From NCBI GenBank assembly GCA_947474995.1, contig CANJNJ010000014.1:1-53218 (forward strand): DNA of 53,218 nucleotides. Direction: 5' to 3'. Of the stretch, positions 16,459 to 25,116 are shown piece after piece. The notes under the pieces are model-generated. The model saw nothing but the letters and a program-made list of their open reading frames with translations. It had not been told where the DNA came from and did no database searches. The stretch is from Opitutaceae bacterium. Its GTDB lineage: Bacteria; Verrucomicrobiota; Verrucomicrobiia; Opitutales; Opitutaceae. Position 1 is the first letter of the stretch, and each line of letters opens with the position of its first letter. The translations under genes were made by a program, and so were the position numbers.

Positions 16459-17916
16459 ATGCGTACGTACCAGAATTTCATCGGCGGCGAATGGGTGTCG
16501 GCTCGCGCGGGCGGCAAAATGCGCACGTTCAATCCCGCTGACACCCGCGAAGTCGTCGCCGAGTATCCCGCCAGCAGTGCGGAAGACGGTTTGGCCGCCG
16601 TGGCCGCCGCCCAGGCGGCCGCGCCGGGTTGGGCTGACACCACGGCCGTCGCCCGCGGTCGGATTCTTAGCAAGGCGTCGCAAATCCTCGAGTCGCGCAA
16701 AGCCGAGCTGGCCGAACTCCTCACCCGGGAAGAGGGCAAGACCCTGGCCGAGAGTACGGGCGAGGTGCAGCGCGCCGCGGACATTTTCCGTTATTACGGC
16801 GGTCTGAGCTACACGCTCGGTGGCCGCACCATCCCGCACGATCTGCCCGGCAACCTGCTCTACACGGTGCGCCGGCCGCTCGGCGTCGTGGCCCTCATCA
16901 CGCCGTGGAATTTTCCCGTCGCCATTCCCGCCTGGAAAATGGCGCCCGCGCTCGTCGCCGGTAACGCCGTCATCCTCAAGCCCGCCGGGGTGGCGCCGGC
17001 GCTTTCGCTCGAGCTCGCGCGGGCCCTCCAGGAAGCCGGCCTGCCGAAGGGCGTGCTCAACGTCGTCGTCGGCGAAGGTCGCGCAGTCGGCGGGGCCATC
17101 GTCACGCATCCGGCCGTGGCCGCGTTGTCGTTCACGGGCTCGCACACGGTGGGAAATGCCATTTACCAACAGCTCGCGGTGCGCATGGCCCGGGCGCAGA
17201 TGGAAATGGGCGGGAAGAATCCGACCATCGTCCTCGCGGACGCGGATCTCGACCTCGCCGTCACGCTCGTGATTCGCGCGGGCTTCGGGCTGACCGGCCA
17301 GGCCTGCACGGCCACGAGCCGCGTGATTGTCGACAAGTCGGTGGCGGCGGCATTCACCGAGAAGCTCGTCGCGAAGGCGAAGGCGTTGAAAGTCGGGTCC
17401 GGCCTGACCCCGGGCATCGACATGGGACCCGCCGTGAGCGAGGCCCAACTCACCGGCAATCTCGATTGGGTGAAGACGGCGGTGCAGGAAGGCGCGAAAC
17501 TGCTTTGCGGTGGCAACCGGCTGACCGCGGGTGAGCACGCCCACGGCTGGTTCATGGAGCCCACCGTACTGGGCAACGTGGCGCCGACCATGCGCATCGC
17601 CAGCGAAGAGGTCTTTGGTCCCGTGATCGCGGTGATTCCCGCGGAGAATTTCGACGACGCGCTGCGGATCGCCAATGGCGTCGACGTCGGTCTGTCCGCC
17701 TCGCTCGTCACGCGCGACTTCAAGAACGCGCTGCGTTACACCGAGAAAATCGAGGCCGGCGTCGTGAAGGTGAACCAGATTTCCACCGGTCTCGCGTTGC
17801 AGGCGCCGTTTGGCGGCGTGAAGCAATCGAGCACCGACTCGTTCAAGGAGCAGGGCACCGAGGCGTTCGATTTCTACACCCGCACCAAGACCGTCTATCT
17901 CGATTACTCGGCATGA
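16459..17916 (+). CDS. NAD(P)-dependent aldehyde dehydrogenase (alpha-ketoglutaric semialdehyde / succinate semialdehyde type)
   Basis: 485 residues from the ATG at 16459; upstream in-frame codons are proline/arginine-rich and unlike the family. All catalytic positions are present: N151 in ITPWNFP, K174 in VILKPAG, E249 in QMEMGGKNP and the nucleophile C283 in GQACTATSR. The closest families are those that oxidise 2,5-dioxopentanoate or succinate semialdehyde. The next gene downstream encodes a FAH-superfamily protein, and the pairing of an aldehyde dehydrogenase with a FAH-family dehydratase is typical of the non-phosphorylating (Weimberg-type) oxidation of pentonates to 2-oxoglutarate. Substrate assignment is inference from this pairing. 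Confidence 0.88.
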   Translation: MRTYQNFIGGEWVSARAGGKMRTFNPADTREVVAEYPASSAEDGLAAVAAAQAAAPGWADTTAVARGRILSKASQILESRKAELAELLTREEGKTLAESTGEVQRAADIFRYYGGLSYTLGGRTIPHDLPGNLLYTVRRPLGVVALITPWNFPVAIPAWKMAPALVAGNAVILKPAGVAPALSLELARALQEAGLPKGVLNVVVGEGRAVGGAIVTHPAVAALSFTGSHTVGNAIYQQLAVRMARAQMEMGGKNPTIVLADADLDLAVTLVIRAGFGLTGQACTATSRVIVDKSVAAAFTEKLVAKAKALKVGSGLTPGIDMGPAVSEAQLTGNLDWVKTAVQEGAKLLCGGNRLTAGEHAHGWFMEPTVLGNVAPTMRIASEEVFGPVIAVIPAENFDDALRIANGVDVGLSASLVTRDFKNALRYTEKIEAGVVKVNQISTGLALQAPFGGVKQSSTDSFKEQGTEAFDFYTRTKTVYLDYSA

Positions 17917-17945
17917 ATCCGCGTTGGGTTATCCGTTCGTACCAG

Positions 17946-18042
17946 GTAGGGACCGTTCTCCGAACGGTCCGCCGGGCCGTGGGCGCTTCGGTACGTGGTT
18001 CCAATTCGACTTGGCGGACGCCTCGGAGAGGCGTCCCTACCC
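17946..18042. repeat. Palindromic repeat, family B
   Basis: Starts GTAGGGACCG and ends GGCGGACGCCTCGGAGAGGCGTCCCTAC; internal hairpins GGACCGTTC/GAACGGTCC and GGACGCCTC/GAGGCGTCC. It fills the gap between the aldehyde dehydrogenase and FAH-family genes. Confidence 0.65.
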
Positions 18043-18060
18043 CGAACTGATTTTTTCATT

Positions 18061-18921
18061 ATGAAACTCTGTCGCTTCCACACTGGAGATAAACAACCGC
18101 GCGTCGGCCTGCTGACCAAAGCGGGCAAACATGTGCTCGATCTGACCGCCGCCGGCGTCGCCAGTCTCGAGTCGCTGCTCGAATCGAAGAATCTTTCCAG
18201 TACGCTGGCAAAACTCGGTGCGGCGAAACTGCCGCAGCTGGCGCTCGCGAAGATTGCGCTGTTGCCGCCGATCGACCGCCAGGAGGTCTGGGCCGTGGGC
18301 GTCACCTACTTGCGCAGCAAGACGGCGCGGATGGAGGAATCCGATTTCAGCGCCACGGCCTACGATCGCGTGTACGATGCGGCGCGGCCGGAATTGTTTT
18401 TCAAATCGCAGCCCGAAAAAGTCGTCGGCCACGGTGACACCGTGGGCATCCGGCGCGACGCCAAGTGGAACGTGCCCGAGCCGGAGCTGACCCTTGTGTT
18501 CAATTCCCGCGGCGCCTTGGTCGGCTACACGATCGGCAACGACATGAGTTCGCGGGACATCGAGGGTGAAAATCTGCTCTATCTCCCGCAGGCCAAGATC
18601 TACGACCGCGCCTGTGCCGTGGGACCGTGGATCGTCGTGGGGTCCGACGAGGCGGCGGCGCGCACGTGGTCCATCCAAATTACCATTCGGCGCGGTGGCC
18701 GAGTGGCCTTCAAGGGCACGACGTCGGTCGGCCAGATCAAGCGCCGGTTCGAGGAATTGCGGGGCTACCTGTTTCGCTCGCAGACGTTCCCGCGCGGCGT
18801 CGCCCTGCTCACCGGCACGGGCGTGGTGCCGCCGGACACGTTTACGCTCCGCCGCGGCGACGAGATATCGATCACGATCTCGGGTATCGGCACACTGACG
18901 AACAAAGTGACGGTGGTTTGA
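18061..18921 (+). CDS. FAH-superfamily protein, likely 2-keto-3-deoxy sugar-acid dehydratase or hydrolase
   Basis: 286 residues beginning at the ATG at 18061. A short N-terminal domain is followed by the FAH fold from about residue 75 ([12 protein letters not shown]). Metal ligands of the family appear as E140 and E142 in [10 protein letters not shown] and the acidic residue D161 in [12 protein letters not shown]. The region [17 protein letters not shown] is characteristic of the branch that contains 2-keto-3-deoxy-D-pentonate dehydratases (XylX-like) as well as fumarylpyruvate hydrolases. It lies 144 bases behind an aldehyde dehydrogenase gene, with a family B palindrome between them. Together they could turn a 2-keto-3-deoxy pentonate into 2-oxoglutarate; this is inference. 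Confidence 0.82.
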   Translation: MKLCRFHTGDKQPRVGLLTKAGKHVLDLTAAGVASLESLLESKNLSSTLAKLGAAKLPQLALAKIALLPPIDRQEVWAVGVTYLRSKTARMEESDFSATAYDRVYDAARPELFFKSQPEKVVGHGDTVGIRRDAKWNVPEPELTLVFNSRGALVGYTIGNDMSSRDIEGENLLYLPQAKIYDRACAVGPWIVVGSDEAAARTWSIQITIRRGGRVAFKGTTSVGQIKRRFEELRGYLFRSQTFPRGVALLTGTGVVPPDTFTLRRGDEISITISGIGTLTNKVTVV

Positions 18922-19405
18922 GTCGTCGCGCCGTTCGGAGACCGGCGACGGAGGACAGCGTCGGCCGGCCCCGGCTAAAGAGCTACGAGAAGGCTGCAGG
19001 GACTTTCGAACGACGGTCACTGGAGCTGCGACGCCCTCGTCGCGGCTTTTGGTCCGAGCACAACGCGGCGAGGGCGCCGCGGCCCGAGGAGGGCCACCGT
19101 TTTCGAGCCAACCAATGTTCAGGACAGTCTCTAAACCACACCGGTGACGTTGCGTTGGGCGCGGCCTTAGATTCGAAGGCCACGCACGGAGTGCGCCGCC
19201 CACCTGGTGCGAACATCTTTAATGATGGGCCGGGCACTCCGTGCGCGGCCGAGACGTTGATTTCGCTCTTCCTTTCGGAAGTGGAACTCCTCCGTTTCAC
19301 CCGCCCGAATAATGTTGGGCGGGGGTCTCGTCACGTCCGAGACCTGCACGGAAAGGCTCGCCCCCGGCCGGTCGGATCTCTGTCGTCCACCTTCCTTTGT
19401 CCGCG
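18922..19405. repeat. Gap with family D palindrome and a second inverted repeat
   Basis: 484 bases without a gene. Family D element at 19020-19084 (TGGAGCTGCGACGCCCTCG ... GGCGAGGGCGCCGC). A second inverted pair at 19178-19250: CACGCACGGAGTGCGCCG against GGGCACTCCGTGCGCGGCC. A promoter for the AEC transporter gene should lie near 19300-19400 but is not recognisable. Confidence 0.55.
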
Positions 19406-20353
19406 ATGCCCACCTATTGGCAACTGCTGCTCCTCGTCCTGCCCGCCTTCGTCCTCATTGGAGTCGGCGCCGTGGTTCGCCGTGTGCATTGGATTGAGGG
19501 TGAAGGGGAGGGGAGCTTCATCCGGTTTGCGATCAACGTCTGCTTTCCCAGCCTGATTTTCGAATCGATTGCTGGTAACGCCGCGCTTCGCGACCCGGCC
19601 AATTTGATTGTGCCACCGCTGGTTGGGTTCGGCCTCGCCTGGCTGAGCCTGATGTCGGGCAAGCTCGTCGCGAAGTCGATCGGTTTGCAGGTTGGCACCG
19701 GCTTGCGGACCTTCGCGCTCGCGGTGGGCATCAACAATTACGGGTTTCTCCCGCTGCCGATCATGGAGGCAATCTGGGGTCCGGAAAGCCGGGGGGTGTT
19801 GCTGGTCCATAACATGGGGGTCGAGCTGGCCCTGTGGACCGTGGGGATCCTGATTTTGAGCGGCCTCTCGCTGCGCGAGGGATGGCGGCGGGTGGTGAGT
19901 CCGATTACGCTTACGATTGTGGCGGCCGTCATGTGTAACTTAGCCGGCGTGGCTCCGCACATTCCCAAGGTGGTCACGACGAGCATTCATGCGCTCGCCC
20001 AGTGCAGCATTCCGCTCGGCCTGGTGATGACCGGCGTGAGCCTGGCAAATTTTCTCGGGGAACCGCGCCAGCTCTTCGACGTCCGGGTCACGCTGGCCTC
20101 GACGCTCCTGCGGCTCGGGGTGTTGCCCGTCGTCTACCTGCTCGTGGCGAAATACGGCCCGTTTTCGGTGGAGCTCAAACATGTGATTCTGGTGCAGGCG
20201 GCGATGCCGACGGCGATGACCTCGGTCATTCTGGCCCGGCTTTACGGGGGGCATCCGCGCACGGCGGTGCAGGTCGTATTTGGAACGACCGCGTTCGGAC
20301 TTTTCCTCATTCCGCTCTGGTTGCGCGCGGGGATGGCATGGGTGGGAGTGTGA
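19406..20353 (+). CDS. AEC-family (auxin efflux carrier-like) membrane transporter
   Basis: 315 residues from the ATG at 19406; a TTG nine bases upstream is a weaker alternative. About ten hydrophobic helices in two halves of five, with the broken helices of this fold marked by INVCFPSLIFESI in the first half and by CSIPLGLVMTGVSLA and VLVQAAMPTAMTSVI in the second, the latter with the conserved PxA/PT pattern. The family exports or facilitates small organic acids (malonate, auxin-like compounds) and sits in the inner membrane. It stands alone between two repeat-filled gaps, so its substrate has no contextual hint. Confidence 0.85.
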   Translation: MPTYWQLLLLVLPAFVLIGVGAVVRRVHWIEGEGEGSFIRFAINVCFPSLIFESIAGNAALRDPANLIVPPLVGFGLAWLSLMSGKLVAKSIGLQVGTGLRTFALAVGINNYGFLPLPIMEAIWGPESRGVLLVHNMGVELALWTVGILILSGLSLREGWRRVVSPITLTIVAAVMCNLAGVAPHIPKVVTTSIHALAQCSIPLGLVMTGVSLANFLGEPRQLFDVRVTLASTLLRLGVLPVVYLLVAKYGPFSVELKHVILVQAAMPTAMTSVILARLYGGHPRTAVQVVFGTTAFGLFLIPLWLRAGMAWVGV

Positions 20354-20360
20354 GTGGGTC

Positions 20361-20436
20361 GGATTGTTGGTAGTTCCGCCTTCAGGCGGAAGGATTGAGG
20401 TGCCCAGATTCCGCCTAAAGGCGGGACGACGAACGC
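20361..20436. repeat. Palindromic repeat, family A
   Basis: Left arm GTAGTTCCGCCTTCAGGCGG, right arm CCGCCTAAAGGCGGGACGAC, with outer GATTGTTG / CGAACGC less well paired. It follows the stop codon of the AEC transporter by 8 bases and may terminate it. Confidence 0.65.
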
Positions 20437-20533
20437 AGGCGCGGCCCGGCCGGGCCGGGTTGAATTTTTCCCCTGGATTCCACGCCGCCTTCGATTGACC
20501 GGTGGAGGGGAGTCGGACTTTCTCAGCGGCATT

Positions 20534-21283
20534 ATGGATTGGCTCACCGACCCGCAGATTTGGATTTCCCTCTTCACCCTGACCGCGCTCGAAATCGTGC
20601 TCGGCATCGACAACATCATCTTCATCTCGATCCTGGCCGGCAAACTTCCGGTGGAACGACAGGCGCAGGCGCGGCAGCTCGGGCTGATGCTCGCGCTCAT
20701 CACGCGGGTCCTGCTGCTGATGAGCCTGACGTGGCTGATGGGGCTGACGAAGCCGCTCTTCACGCTGCCGGTGCTCAACCACGGGCTTTCGACGCGAGAC
20801 CTGATTCTGCTCGTGGGCGGGCTGTTCCTGATCGGCAAGAGTGTGGTCGAGGTGCACGAGAAATTGGAAGGCGAGGACGGCGGGGCTTCCGGGGGCAGGG
20901 CGGTCGTCTCGTTTTCCGCGGTGATCGTGCAGATTCTCCTCCTCGACATCGTTTTCTCGCTCGATTCGGTGATCACCGCGATCGGCATGGCCAACAATCT
21001 CGGGGTCATGGTGACTGCGGTCGTCATCGCGCTCGGGGTCATGCTGGTCTTTGCCGGCGCCATCAGCGATTTCGTGAACCGCCATCCGACACTGAAGATG
21101 CTGGCGCTAAGCTTCCTGATTTTGATCGGCGTGACGCTTGTCGGGGAGAGTCTCGGCCAGCATATTCCGAAAGGGTACATCTACTTCTCCATGGCCTTCG
21201 CCTTTGGCGTCGAGATGTTGAACCTGCGGATTCGGGCGAAGGCGAAGACGGCGCCGGTGGAACTGCACCAACCCTATCGCTGA
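20534..21283 (+). CDS. TerC-family integral membrane protein
   Basis: 249 residues from the ATG at 20534. Seven or so hydrophobic segments. The two signature acidic motifs lie in membrane helices: ALEIVLGIDNIIFI (about 15-28) and DIVFSLDSVITAIGMA (about 140-155). TerC relatives (Alx, YkoY and others) export manganese or load metal onto secreted enzymes; some are controlled by yybP-ykoY manganese riboswitches, but I see none in the 180 bases upstream, which are mostly a family A repeat. Monocistronic by position. Confidence 0.88.
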   Translation: MDWLTDPQIWISLFTLTALEIVLGIDNIIFISILAGKLPVERQAQARQLGLMLALITRVLLLMSLTWLMGLTKPLFTLPVLNHGLSTRDLILLVGGLFLIGKSVVEVHEKLEGEDGGASGGRAVVSFSAVIVQILLLDIVFSLDSVITAIGMANNLGVMVTAVVIALGVMLVFAGAISDFVNRHPTLKMLALSFLILIGVTLVGESLGQHIPKGYIYFSMAFAFGVEMLNLRIRAKAKTAPVELHQPYR

Positions 21284-21338
21284 CCCGTGGAGCCTGCTTG
21301 GGGAGAAGCGGGATTCTTTTTGCTCCACGTGTCATCGG

Positions 21339-21360
21339 CCCCTGCCCTCCCGGGCAGGGG
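21339..21360. repeat. Palindrome, family F
   Basis: CCCCTGCCCTCCCGGGCAGG followed by GG: a perfect short hairpin, similar to those at 7394 and 41814. It lies between the terC-family and uxaE genes. Confidence 0.6.
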
Positions 21361-21447
21361 CGACGTTGAACCAGGCAATCGCGGAATCCGGGTTGAAAGG
21401 CGAAGTCGAATGTGCGCCACTATCCTTCCGCCGCTTGGCGCCCATTC

Positions 21448-23304
21448 ATGTCTGCCATCAACCGCTTCCTCCTCGAAAATAATCTGCGGATTGCGACCAA
21501 TCCCTGTGTCAGCCCGGACTTCTGTCTCGACTGGCCGGCGCTGGGCAACGAATTGCGGTTGGGGAAACCGCTGAAGGTCCACGCCAAGAGCCGGTTTGAA
21601 ACCAAGGCGGGGGCCTGGACGCTGATGGAAAACACCTCGGGCGATTGCGCCTGGCGGTTGCAGGGCCAGACCACCGCGTTGGACGATGGCATCGATTTGC
21701 CGGACGGCACGCAGGCTTACCCGGCCACGTTTTTAAATCTGCTGCGGTTGAAGAACCTCGCGCAGGAGCATAATCCGCAGTGCACGATTTTTCCCACGGC
21801 GACCGAGACGCTGGGCCGCAGCACGCTGGGGATCGGGGCGCGCTTCACGACGCTACACTGGCCGGCCGTCGATTGGGCGATGAGTGCGCTGAACCTGGGT
21901 GTGACGGCCAATCAGAATTCCATCCCGCGGGAGCTCGTCTACGACGTCGACGTGATGCTCGCGGGCAAGCTGGACTCCGTGCCGTTTCCCTTCATCGGCA
22001 CGAACGTGCCGGAGGGCCACCAGGGCCAGAGTGTCGAGGGCATGAGCCACGGCTGCGTGTTGTCCAAGCTCAAGACGGGGTTTCACCGGCGCGGGCTGGC
22101 GTGGAGTTTTAACGCCGACCATCAACCCATTGGTGGCAAATTCGACCATCGCGAAGACGCGCTGGTGGCCGGGTGCGTCCTGGCGAGCTACATCACGTTC
22201 GATCTTTCGCCCGAATTGGCGCAGACCCAGACGCCGGCGGACCCGGGCGCGTGGGTGAAGGCGAATGTGCCGGCGGCGTTGGTTGCGACCGTGAAAGCGC
22301 GGGTGGCCCAGGCCGGCGTCACGTTGCGCGAAGCCGAGTTTGCCGCGCTGCTCGCCTATGTCTGGCCGGCCCTGCAGAAGATGAAGCGGCGCGACGAAAA
22401 GTACGCGGCGGCGCGGGCGAAATTGTTCACGACGGCGGCCGGCCGGGGCTATCTGCGCGAGCTCTCCATTGACGAATTGCCCGGGCTGACCACGCCGGAA
22501 ACGACGGCCATCATGCTGGCCTTCTGTGAGGCGCTGGGGATGACGGTGCACTTTGTCGCGCCAGCGTTCGGGTTTCAGAAGAACATGCCGTTCCCCGACA
22601 ACGCGGCCCTGCAGACGCTCATCGAAAAGCAGTGGGCGGTGTGCCGGCAGTTCAACGCGAGCATCGGGTTTCACTCGGGCTCGGGCAAGTCGGCCGAGAA
22701 TTACCAGGTGATGGGAAAGGTCACGGGCGGGCGGCTCGAAATCAAAACGAGCGGCCGCTACACATACGAAATGGGCCGGGCGCTGTTTGCGTCGAAGGAC
22801 GCGGGCGACCAAGCGCTCTGGCGGGACTGGTATCGTTTCACCCTGGAGCTCGCGCTCGCGGGAGCCGTGAGCGCCGACGCCACCGAGCAGAAGATGGCGC
22901 GTTCTTTCATTGGCGATGCCCTGACGAAAGCGAAGGGCAGTGCGGCCGCTGGCGCCGAGGTGTTCGCCACGCCGGCGGCGACCCGGGCGGCGATCGAGTC
23001 CTTGGTGCCGAGTCCGGATCATATGTTCTGGTTCGAGTATAATTTCCTCCACGTGCTCGCGGGTGGCGGGCGGGCGGAGAAGGCCGCGCTGGGCGACCAT
23101 ACGCCGGCGGGTTATCGCCAACGGGCGCGTTTCTACAGCATCAGCGATCAGGGACGGCTGCTTTTCGCGAAGAACATCGCGACGTACATCGTCTTCCTCG
23201 CCGAGAACACCGGGCTGGCGTCGGCCGAAACCTGTGCCGCCGCCCGCAAACTGCTGGCCGGCTACCCGACTCTGGACGCGATGTTGAACGATGTGTCGAA
23301 GTAG
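21448..23304 (+). CDS. uxaE: Tagaturonate epimerase UxaE family
   Basis: 618 residues from the ATG at 21448. UxaE converts D-tagaturonate to D-fructuronate and replaces the reductase route in organisms such as Thermotoga. The recognisable core runs from about residue 130 (HWPAVDWAMSALNLGVTA) through the acidic/histidine site SFNADHQPIGGKFDHREDA and GFHSGSGKSAENY, ending near residue 600. It is longer than the roughly 480-500 residues of Thermotoga UxaE, with an N-terminal addition of about 80 residues. The next two genes on the same strand are a uronate isomerase and a hexuronate-type MFS carrier, which strongly supports the role. The TAG stop (23302-23304) is part of a family C palindrome. 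Confidence 0.8.
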   Translation: MSAINRFLLENNLRIATNPCVSPDFCLDWPALGNELRLGKPLKVHAKSRFETKAGAWTLMENTSGDCAWRLQGQTTALDDGIDLPDGTQAYPATFLNLLRLKNLAQEHNPQCTIFPTATETLGRSTLGIGARFTTLHWPAVDWAMSALNLGVTANQNSIPRELVYDVDVMLAGKLDSVPFPFIGTNVPEGHQGQSVEGMSHGCVLSKLKTGFHRRGLAWSFNADHQPIGGKFDHREDALVAGCVLASYITFDLSPELAQTQTPADPGAWVKANVPAALVATVKARVAQAGVTLREAEFAALLAYVWPALQKMKRRDEKYAAARAKLFTTAAGRGYLRELSIDELPGLTTPETTAIMLAFCEALGMTVHFVAPAFGFQKNMPFPDNAALQTLIEKQWAVCRQFNASIGFHSGSGKSAENYQVMGKVTGGRLEIKTSGRYTYEMGRALFASKDAGDQALWRDWYRFTLELALAGAVSADATEQKMARSFIGDALTKAKGSAAAGAEVFATPAATRAAIESLVPSPDHMFWFEYNFLHVLAGGGRAEKAALGDHTPAGYRQRARFYSISDQGRLLFAKNIATYIVFLAENTGLASAETCAAARKLLAGYPTLDAMLNDVSK

Positions 23305-23334
23305 CGCCGGTCCCGCGGCCGCGGGACCGTGTCG
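23301..23334. repeat. Palindromic repeat, family C, containing the uxaE stop codon
   Basis: GTAGCGCCGGTCCCGCGGCC followed by GCGGGACCGTGTCGC. The TAG at 23302-23304 is the stop of uxaE. Confidence 0.65.
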
Positions 23335-23562
23335 CTGAATCGGGCGAGGGAGGGCCGAGTTTCGGCGAGGCCGTTCAGGGGGCAAAGTCCTTCAGCCCCG
23401 GGGGAACTTGGCCTCCCTTGATTGGCTTTTGAACGCGGGACTGGACTGTCCGGCGGCTAAGTGGCTTTTCGGATGCCCAAACTTGAAAATTTGGAGTGCT
23501 TTTTGTCCCGACGAAGTGCCAGCATCCCTCTTTCCCGTCCCAGGGCGTCCCCGCTTTTCTCC

Positions 23563-25002
23563 ATGACCAAAACCCGCTCCCTCATTCACGACGACTTTTT
23601 GCTCAGTACGAAACAGGCGCGTGAACTTTACCACCGCTACGCGAAGGACGAGCCCATCTTTGACTATCACTGCCATCTGCCGCCGGACCTGATTGCCGCG
23701 AATCACGAATTCGCCGACCTGGCGGAACTCTGGCTCGGCGGCGATCATTACAAGTGGCGGGCGATGCGCGCCAACGGCGTGAACGAGCGCTTCTGCACGG
23801 GCGACGCCTCGCCGCGGGAAAAATTTCAGGCCTGGGCCGAGACGGTGCCGGAAACCCTGCGCAATCCGCTCTACCACTGGACTCACCTCGAACTGAAACG
23901 CTACTTTGGCGTCGACGAGCCGCTCAACGGCGCGAGCGCCGACCGCGTTTGGAAGAAGGCGAACGCCAAGCTGCCGAAGCTGCGCGTGCACGATTTGCTC
24001 GCGATGTCGAAGGTGACCGTCGTCTGCACGACCGACGATCCGGCCGACTCGCTCGAGCACCACGCGAAGATCCGCGCGAGCAAGCTCAAGACCCGGGTCT
24101 ATCCGGCCTTTCGGCCCGACAAGGCGCTCGGCGTGGCGAATCCCGGCACTTTCAATCCCTGGCTCGAGAAACTGGCCGGTGCGGCGAAGATGGCGAGCGG
24201 CATCAAGTCGTTCGACGACCTGCTGAGCGCGCTGAAGAAGCGGCACGACGATTTTCACGCGGCCGGCGGACGGCTGTCCGATCATGGACTCGAGCACGCG
24301 TTGTCGGAGCCCTGCACGCATTCGCAGGCGAAGATGATTTTCGATGCGGCCCGGAGCGGTCGCGCGGCCAGCCCCGAGGAAGCGGTGCGCTACGGTTCGT
24401 ACCTGATGCTCGAGTTTGGCCGCTGGGATGCGGCGCGCGGCTGGACGAAGCAGCTGCACCTCGGTGCGCTGCGGAACAACAACGCCCGGCTGCTCGGCAA
24501 GCTCGGGCCGGACACCGGCTTCGACTCGATCGGCGATTTTCCGCAGGCGGTCGCGCTGTCGCGTTATCTCAACACGCTCGATTCGACGGATCAGCTGCCG
24601 CGGACGATTATCTATAACAACAACCCGGTGGACAATTACGCCTTCGCCGCGATGACGGGCAATTTCCAGGACGGGAGCATCCCGGGCAAACTCCAGTTCG
24701 GCAGCGGTTGGTGGTTCCTCGACCAGAAGGAAGGCATGGAGTGGCAGATCAACGCGCTTTCGAACATCGGCCTGCTCTCGCGCTTCGTTGGCATGATCAC
24801 GGATTCGCGGAGCTTCGTGAGCTATCCCCGCCACGAATATTTCCGTCGCACGCTCTGCAATCTCCTCGGCGGCGATATGGCCCGCGGCGAAATTCCGTCC
24901 GATTACAAGCTGGTCGGCGCGATGGTGCGAAACATCTGCTTCCGCAACGCCCGCGACTACTTCGGCCTCGAACTCGCTCCCGAATTTATGGCGAAGAAGT
25001 GA
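23563..25002 (+). CDS. uxaC: Uronate (glucuronate/galacturonate) isomerase
   Basis: 479 residues from the ATG at 23563. UxaC turns D-glucuronate into D-fructuronate and D-galacturonate into D-tagaturonate. The amidohydrolase-fold metal motif is at 34-38 (DYHCHL), followed by conserved family segments: DHYKWRAMRANG, VVCTTDDP, LHLGALRNNN, FQDGSIPGKLQFGSGWWF and ITDSRSFVSYPRHEYFRR. Length and all blocks match the family. It lies 258 bases behind uxaE and is followed by the exuT-like gene, forming a uronate uptake and interconversion module. An in-frame extension to 23461 is not conserved and was left out. Confidence 0.95.
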   Translation: MTKTRSLIHDDFLLSTKQARELYHRYAKDEPIFDYHCHLPPDLIAANHEFADLAELWLGGDHYKWRAMRANGVNERFCTGDASPREKFQAWAETVPETLRNPLYHWTHLELKRYFGVDEPLNGASADRVWKKANAKLPKLRVHDLLAMSKVTVVCTTDDPADSLEHHAKIRASKLKTRVYPAFRPDKALGVANPGTFNPWLEKLAGAAKMASGIKSFDDLLSALKKRHDDFHAAGGRLSDHGLEHALSEPCTHSQAKMIFDAARSGRAASPEEAVRYGSYLMLEFGRWDAARGWTKQLHLGALRNNNARLLGKLGPDTGFDSIGDFPQAVALSRYLNTLDSTDQLPRTIIYNNNPVDNYAFAAMTGNFQDGSIPGKLQFGSGWWFLDQKEGMEWQINALSNIGLLSRFVGMITDSRSFVSYPRHEYFRRTLCNLLGGDMARGEIPSDYKLVGAMVRNICFRNARDYFGLELAPEFMAKK

Positions 25003-25024
25003 GCCCGTTGGGCGCTTTCGCTCG

Positions 25025-25055
25025 GTAGGGACGTCTCTCCGAGACGTCCGCCGAC
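25025..25055. repeat. Short family B palindrome
   Basis: GTAGGGACGTCTCTCCGAGA followed by CGTCCGCC: a single hairpin (GGACGTCTC/GAGACGTCC) representing one half of the family B element, between uxaC and the exuT-like gene. Confidence 0.6.
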
Positions 25056-25116
25056 CGTTCAAAGCGCGGTCCCGACCTCAGAATAACAATTCAGACAAAT
25101 TCGGCCCCTTACCTCC

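Noticed and set aside
20354-20533. yybP-ykoY manganese riboswitch before the TerC-family gene
   Set aside because: The leader is mostly a family A palindrome and I could not find the conserved loops of that riboswitch.
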